From Calditrichota bacterium (lineage in GTDB: Bacteria > Zhuqueibacterota > Zhuqueibacteria > Zhuqueibacterales > Geothermadaptataceae): a stretch of DNA of 6,654 nucleotides. The notes below the pieces were generated by a model. The model was not told where the DNA came from, searched no databases, and saw only the letters and a program-made list of their open reading frames with translations. Positions 5,536 to 6,654 of this stretch are shown one piece after another (position 1 is the first letter of the stretch; the number at the start of each line of letters is the position of its first letter). Position numbers and translations under genes: made by a program. The stretch lies in the NCBI GenBank assembly GCA_008501545.1, contig QQUM01000056.1:1-6654 (forward strand), written 5' to 3'.

Positions 5536-5707
5536 ATATTACGAGAGCGAAAGCGTCCCGCCGAGCGTAATACACGTTATATTACGAGAGCGAAAGCGTC
5601 CCGCCGAGCGTAACACACGTTATATTACGAGAGCGAAAGCGTCCCGCTGAGCGTAACACACGTTATATTACTAGAGCGAAAGCGTCCCGCTGAGCGTAAC
5701 ACACGTT
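5536..5707. repeat. Four-copy 43-bp tandem repeat array
   Basis: The units are 5536-5578, 5579-5621, 5622-5664 and 5665-5707, directly abutting and differing by one to three substitutions. Changes accumulate stepwise from left to right: TAATACA becomes TAACACA from unit 2, CCGCCGAG becomes CCGCTGAG from unit 3, and TTACGAG becomes TTACTAG in unit 4. Each unit has TTACG and CGTAA near its two sides (6 bp, ATTACG/CGTAAT, in unit 1), so each could form a small hairpin. 43 is not a multiple of 3 and no protein reads through. It is not a CRISPR array, because there are no unique spacers. Confidence 0.9.
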
Positions 5708-5712
5708 GTCCG

Positions 5713-5723
5713 CGGCGGGACGC
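5713..5723. repeat. Inverted partial copy of the 43-bp unit core
   Basis: CGGCGGGACGC (5713-5723) is the exact reverse complement of GCGTCCCGCCG in units 1 and 2 (5553-5563, 5596-5606). It differs by one base from units 3 and 4, a change allowed as G-T pairing. The bases that follow (CCTCGGACTATAA) loosely resemble the rest of the reversed unit. Unit 4 (5682-5692) could pair with it across a 20-nt loop. Confidence 0.6.
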
Positions 5724-5740
5724 CCTCGGACTATAAACTT

Positions 5741-5870
5741 GGCGGGAAAGTCATTTTTTTACCATCATTCCCAAACGCTTTTATTGGGAATCCAGCATGT
5801 ATTGAGACTGGCCAACGATGGATTCCGTCTAAAAGCATGACGGAATGACGAAATCCGGGACTTTCCAGCC
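5741..5870. repeat. Twin-hairpin palindromic element B
   Basis: The ends are GGCGGGAAAGTC (5741-5752) and GACTTTCCAGCC (5859-5870), inverted repeats matching at 11 of 12 positions. Inside are two 8-bp hairpins, each with a 9-nt loop: ATTCCCAA/TTGGGAAT (5767-5774/5784-5791) and ATTCCGTC/GACGGAAT (5822-5829/5839-5846). The outer parts TCATTCC (5765-5771) and GGAATGA (5842-5848) also pair with each other. The architecture matches element A: terminal repeat, two internal hairpins, TCATTCC...GGAATGACG edges. A T7 run (5754-5760) follows the left end. Confidence 0.65.
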
Positions 5871-5906
5871 GGACTTCGAGTTCGAGCAATGCAGGCATTT
5901 CTTCTC

Positions 5907-5944
5907 CAAATTTTTACATCGAACGCGAATTATTTAAAAATTTG
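5907..5944. repeat. Perfect 10-bp AT-rich inverted repeat upstream of cfa
   Basis: CAAATTTTTA (5907-5916) and TAAAAATTTG (5935-5944) are exact reverse complements around an 18-nt loop. It lies about 115 bp before the cfa start, so it could be an operator or a bidirectional terminator stem isolating cfa from the repeats. No decisive feature separates these options. Confidence 0.45.
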
Positions 5945-5969
5945 CAATTTCCCATATTATCTCTATTTT
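5942..5969 (+). promoter_or_regulatory. Weak candidate promoter for cfa
   Basis: TTGCAA (5942-5947) and TATTTT (5964-5969) are 16 bp apart; another possible -10, TATTAT, is at 5955-5960 without a good -35. A leader of about 80 nt would follow, in which GGTAAA (5984-5989) can pair with TTTACC (6005-6010). None of these matches is strong. Confidence 0.22.
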
Positions 5970-6058
5970 ATCTCACAGTAGATGGTAAATCTATAGAGTC
6001 CAGCTTTACCTGGTGTCTTTTTTAAACACGAATTTGGTAAGGAAGGAGGATACAGTCT

Positions 6059-6654
6059 ATGGCACAAGAAAATGCTGAAGCCGTTGTGAGAGAATTACTA
6101 TCAATTGCTGGTATTACCGTGAATGGGGACAAATCGTATGATATTCAGGTACATAATTCAGATTTCTACCAAAGACTCCTGAGCGATGGTTCTCTCGGTT
6201 CCGGTGAATCTTATATGGATGGCTGGTGGGATTGTCCGGCTCTTGATCAATTTTTTGAACGGGTCGTCAGAGCGAAATTGGACCGCAAATTCAGGGGAAA
6301 CTGGAAACTCCTTTTACCTGTCCTCAAATCGAAGCTTATCAATCTGCAGAAAATAAGACGTGCTTTTCAGGTTGGCGAGAGACATTACGATACAGGCAAT
6401 GATCTGTACACGGCCATGCTCGACAAACGGATGAACTACACCTGTGGCTACTGGAAAAATGCAACAGATCTCGATTCAGCTCAGGAAGCAAAACTCGATC
6501 TCGTATGTAGAAAAATAAACCTGCAAACCGGAATGCGTATTCTGGATTTGGGCTGTGGCTTCGGCGCATTTGCCGGGTATGCAGCCGAGAAATATGGTGT
6601 GCATGTCACCGGTGTAACCGTCTCACGCAAACAGGTTGAACTCGCTAATGAGCG
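6059..6654 (+). CDS. cfa: Cyclopropane-fatty-acyl-phospholipid synthase (3' partial)
   Basis: The first 198 codons are present; the frame is open to the window edge. E. coli Cfa has 382 residues, so about half is visible. The N-terminal lipid-binding region has GSGESYMDGWWD (47-58) and LDQFFERVVRAKL (62-74). The region preceding the catalytic domain has HYDTGNDLY (109-117) and MNYTCGYW (125-132). The S-adenosylmethionine-binding motif is ILDLGCGFG (161-169), followed by GVTVS (185-189). All match Cfa closely, with Phe for the Trp of E. coli GCGWG. The enzyme transfers a methylene group from SAM to the double bond of membrane phospholipid acyl chains at the inner membrane surface, usually in stationary phase or under stress. 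A strong Shine-Dalgarno AAGGAGGA (6043-6050) sits 8 nt before the ATG and fixes the start. Lipid-tail residues beyond the window cannot be checked. Confidence 0.95.
   Translation, partial: MAQENAEAVVRELLSIAGITVNGDKSYDIQVHNSDFYQRLLSDGSLGSGESYMDGWWDCPALDQFFERVVRAKLDRKFRGNWKLLLPVLKSKLINLQKIRRAFQVGERHYDTGNDLYTAMLDKRMNYTCGYWKNATDLDSAQEAKLDLVCRKINLQTGMRILDLGCGFGAFAGYAAEKYGVHVTGVTVSRKQVELANE

Noticed and set aside
5536..5707. CRISPR array
   Set aside because: Repeats of 43 bp abut directly and are near-identical along their whole length; there are no unique spacers and no cas gene in the window.
5884..5901. Similarity to the reductase remnant (GAGCAA-TGCAGGCATT, compare 3834-3850)
   Set aside because: It is a match of about 16 bases with one gap and no extension on either side; chance is the simplest explanation.

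Overview
This window looks like ordinary chromosome from a mesophilic, probably Gram-negative bacterium. It carries scattered housekeeping and accessory enzymes separated by unusually repeat-rich intergenic DNA. The carboxypeptidase-Q-like M28 peptidase, the small YdeI/OmpD-associated protein and the palindrome-rich spacers would fit the Bacteroidota/Calditrichota/KSB1 side of bacterial diversity, but that placement is inference; no rRNA or other phylogenetic marker is present.

Layout. Bases 1-1019 (+) hold the C-terminal part of an M28 metallopeptidase with an inserted PA domain. It converges, across a 23-bp gap, on a two-gene minus-strand unit: a small YdeI/OmpD-associated protein (2457-2203) followed 35 nt later by a bacterial BAHD-like acyltransferase (2167-1043). 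Bases 2458-3626 contain no supportable intact gene but are packed with inverted repeats: a nested hairpin (2602-2672), a twin-hairpin element (2811-3020), and a 118-bp element (3139-3256) that folds on paper into a four-way junction with no unpaired base at the junction. That last element sits inside a 19-bp imperfect inverted-repeat pair (3060-3339). A good sigma70-type promoter (3566-3594) overlapping a palindrome then drives a wrecked NADPH:F420-reductase-like gene (3627-3880). An intact small SDR protein (3918-4523) follows 37 bp later and may use the same promoter. A 194-bp spacer with three hairpins leads to a YhhW-type pirin (4718-5428).

The next spacer (5429-6058) has a four-copy 43-bp tandem array with an inverted partial copy, a second twin-hairpin element (5741-5870) and an AT-rich perfect inverted repeat. 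The window ends inside a cyclopropane-fatty-acyl-phospholipid synthase gene (cfa, 6059 onward) with a strong Shine-Dalgarno.

The genes do not form one pathway. The reductase remnant, SDR and pirin could be a small redox or electrophile-response group, and cfa modifies membrane lipids. I found no evidence of a new multi-gene system. The most notable content is the structured non-coding DNA, above all the four-way-junction element, the two twin-hairpin elements and the 43-bp array. Those structures were read by eye and not computed.
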